Below, piece by piece: positions 61,852 through 64,000 of a stretch of 64,000 bases of DNA. Source of the stretch: Eleginops maclovinus (lineage: Eukaryota > Chordata > Actinopteri > Perciformes > Eleginopidae); the NCBI RefSeq assembly GCF_036324505.1, contig NC_086370.1:20350790-20414789 (forward strand), read 5' to 3'. Numbering within the stretch: the first letter of the stretch is position 1; the number at the start of each line of letters is the position of its first letter. The position numbers and the translations under genes are program-made. A model generated the notes under the pieces. It was not told where the DNA came from. It searched no databases and saw nothing but the letters and a program-made list of their open reading frames with translations.

Positions 61852-64000
61852 TCCTTATGTGTTCGCTCGGATTATTGAATCCCTGTGCCTTTACCAGACC
61901 TCTCCATCTGCGTCATGTTAATGTAATTAGTCCTGTCTCTATATATCTGTCTGTTCAGTTTTTCTTTGTCGGTCTGTTGTCTTTGTTCCTGATTACCCGT
62001 GTTCTTGTCAACGTTCCTGCTCTTGTTCCTCATGCAATCCCTGCTCTGTACATGTTCAGTTTTTCCCCTGTTTTGTGATAAGCAGCTTTTGGATATCAGC
62101 TTTTGTTGAATAAAAGCTCTCTTTCTGTAATATACCTGTCATCCTCTTTTTACTGCTTTTGGGTCCAACATCCTGCCAAACCCTGACACCTACAGTAGCT
62201 GCATGGTGGCTGTTATAACTAACACTAACCCGAGGTGGCTTAAAACTGAAGTGAAGAGGAAGATTTGTTCCGTAACTCTGGAAGAACTGCAGGTGTGCTC
62301 TCTTCTTTCAGTGCTACATCTTCCATTTCATTAACTTGCTCATTAAACTGCTTGCGATACGATATCTCTGTGGCATCTTAAAGTTTGCCTTCGACTCAGC
62401 TGCGTCCTGCGGTGTTCAATGTCAGCCGCCGCCTACCAATACCAATAACACTTCTTGCACGCAAATTAATTAAGACACAGCATCTGATCTAATTATCTCT
62501 CATGGCAGCGAGGAGTGTAGGAAAGGATCAGATAGCAGATAACACTCTGAAGGACTAGGGTGGCAGCTCCAGTAGATGTTTGGTTCAATTATCCCAAGGG
62601 TTATTTTAAAGCAGAAATATATAAGGCAATATATGAGACGTCAAGTCGTTTTATAAGGGTTAAGCCCCTGGTTAGAAATGTCAGTGATTCAAGGCAGTAC
62701 CACGAGGGTACAGCAAGCAAATAATCACTTATACATGTTCACGAGCAAGGCATTCATCTGGTTCTTGGTCGCATCACAAGATAATCTTCTTTATCATCAT
62801 CTTATTTTATTTCTATCATCATTATCATTATACCCTTCATGACTGTAATCTTTCTTCATTAACATCATCTTCTTTTCATTCATCTTTATCATCATAATCG
62901 TCTCCATCATCTACTTCTTTAATCTTCATCACAGAGTGTCAACTCTCTTCTCCCTTTCCTGTTACAGCCACAAGACAAAGTAAAACCTTTGTGGCTCAAC
63001 TTATTTAAACACCAATCCTGAGCTACTGATTATAATAAAACTACCTATTCAAGTCTGGAAGATCAGCCAAAAAAGAGAGAGGAATCTTGGACCAGCCCTA
63101 TTCACTACTTCCACCCTAAACTAAAAGGCAAATGCATGAACTAAACTAAGAAACAAAGCAACGAAAACTGAACTAGCAAGTTTTTCATTCTCGAAAAGAA
63201 ACAAAAGCAAACAAAGAGCAAAAGTCCTTGAAGCAAAGTCCCCTGAGGGCTGCTCAGTCCAGAGAGAGAGACCTTCCTTCTCCAGCTTTTCTTATATTAA
63301 GCTTTGTCAACAAAAGAGACATTCTAAGTTATGATGTTTACTCTATTACTTAAATAATTGAAATTGTTTTACTTTGCATCCGTTATCAACGGGTAAAATA
63401 TCAGATGAACCTTCCTACAGATTGAAGGGGTTCCCGTACATTACTCAAGAATAATTCAACAAAGAGACGTTTTTAAGATAAAGCTGAACCTGCTAATGCT
63501 CCACTAACACCTGCACCTGCACCTACAGCCAGTTTTGCTTGTATTCTGTCTAAACCAGGACCCCCAGGGATGCAGAGAGTCAGAGAACCATAACCCGAGC
63601 ACAGTTTGAAAACATGATGATGACAGGACCCTTCGAAGAGTGATGATGTTTAGGGAGCCAGAGCACCACAGGGGCTGGCCTCCAGCAAACATCAATAGGT
63701 CCCAAACTAAGATTTATAACCTGCAGGCTTCAGTTTCATCACTTAACTTCTTATCGCTGGGTTAATACATCTAGATTCCTGCCTGACAGCCTCAGGTGTA
63801 CCCCGACGTACGCTGCTATGATGTAGCCATAAAGCATGATTGGGCCCTTTTAACAAGTGCTTTTGTCCAATGACTCATTTTGTTTATGTGTTAAAGGAAC
63901 ACTAGTCATCCAACTCCCGTTCATAGAATACAATATGTGTCCTTTTTGGTAAAACTTCTCAGCAAGTGACAGCACAACACTCTGTTAGACTGAGCATCAA
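61852..64000. other. Right-edge non-coding region
   Basis: No gene was found. The stretch at about 62,060-62,200 (TTGTTGAATAAAAGCTCTCT, then TGGGTCCAACATCCTG and AACCCTGACACC) has the feel of a degraded retroelement 3' end. Near 62,780-62,935 a degenerate ATCATCTT-rich tract occurs. A short purine-rich GCACCTGCACCTGCACCT run lies near 63,513. Confidence 0.35.

Overview
The window is vertebrate genomic DNA, most likely from a teleost (spiny-rayed) fish. The evidence is a multi-exon gene with GT-AG introns, long (GT)n/(CA)n tracts, and many DNA-transposon and short-repeat families of the fish type. There is no sign of bacterial gene organisation.

Main gene (minus strand, about 53,769 down to 18,762): a neurexin-superfamily contactin-associated protein (Caspr/CNTNAP). 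I could place 23 coding exons, numbered 2-24 on the usual 24-exon plan. Every junction has consensus GT/AG, and the phases match across all 22 introns. They give about 1,270 codons in the order discoidin (F5/8C), LamG1, LamG2, EGF1, fibrinogen-like, LamG3, EGF2, LamG4, transmembrane helix, and a short tail with a 4.1-binding-type juxtamembrane segment and a PDZ ligand ending EYFM. Sequence character fits the CNTNAP3/CNTNAP4 branch best. The signal-peptide exon 1 was not found and probably lies beyond a long first intron. Exon 18 carries a net +1 frame change inside EGF2, although both of its splice phases fit an intact gene.

Left side (1-10,000) is transposon territory. A hAT element with a BED-finger/GTF2IRD2-like transposase (523-3717) is split by a second, unrelated hAT element (2132-3299). 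Both keep perfect 8-bp target duplications (515-522/3718-3725 and 2124-2131/3300-3307). To the right lies an unusual unit (about 5,438-9,990): a 459-codon basic, Cys/His-rich ORF (6011-7390), short inverted motifs of the type GTCAAC(T/A)CCGTCAG, and two large arrays of a 20-bp satellite whose core is that same motif. The arrays sit in a tandem segmental duplication (7477-8596 and 8597-9935). This is the best candidate for an undescribed element.

Middle left (10,000-18,700) has no recognised gene. It holds dinucleotide tracts, a block-structured pentamer array with strong G-quadruplex potential, a decamer array, a 33-bp-arm hairpin, and degraded mobile elements. It is the 3' flank of the CNTNAP gene.

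Introns and the right flank (53,770-64,000) hold MITEs (a TTAA-flanked piggyBac-like one and a 22-bp-TIR one), two inverted copies of an LTR-like repeat 29 kb apart, several copies of one 'GGGACATGTCTCC' fish repeat in both orientations, and a short CpG-rich promoter-like stretch near 56.2 kb. No second cellular protein-coding gene could be supported.
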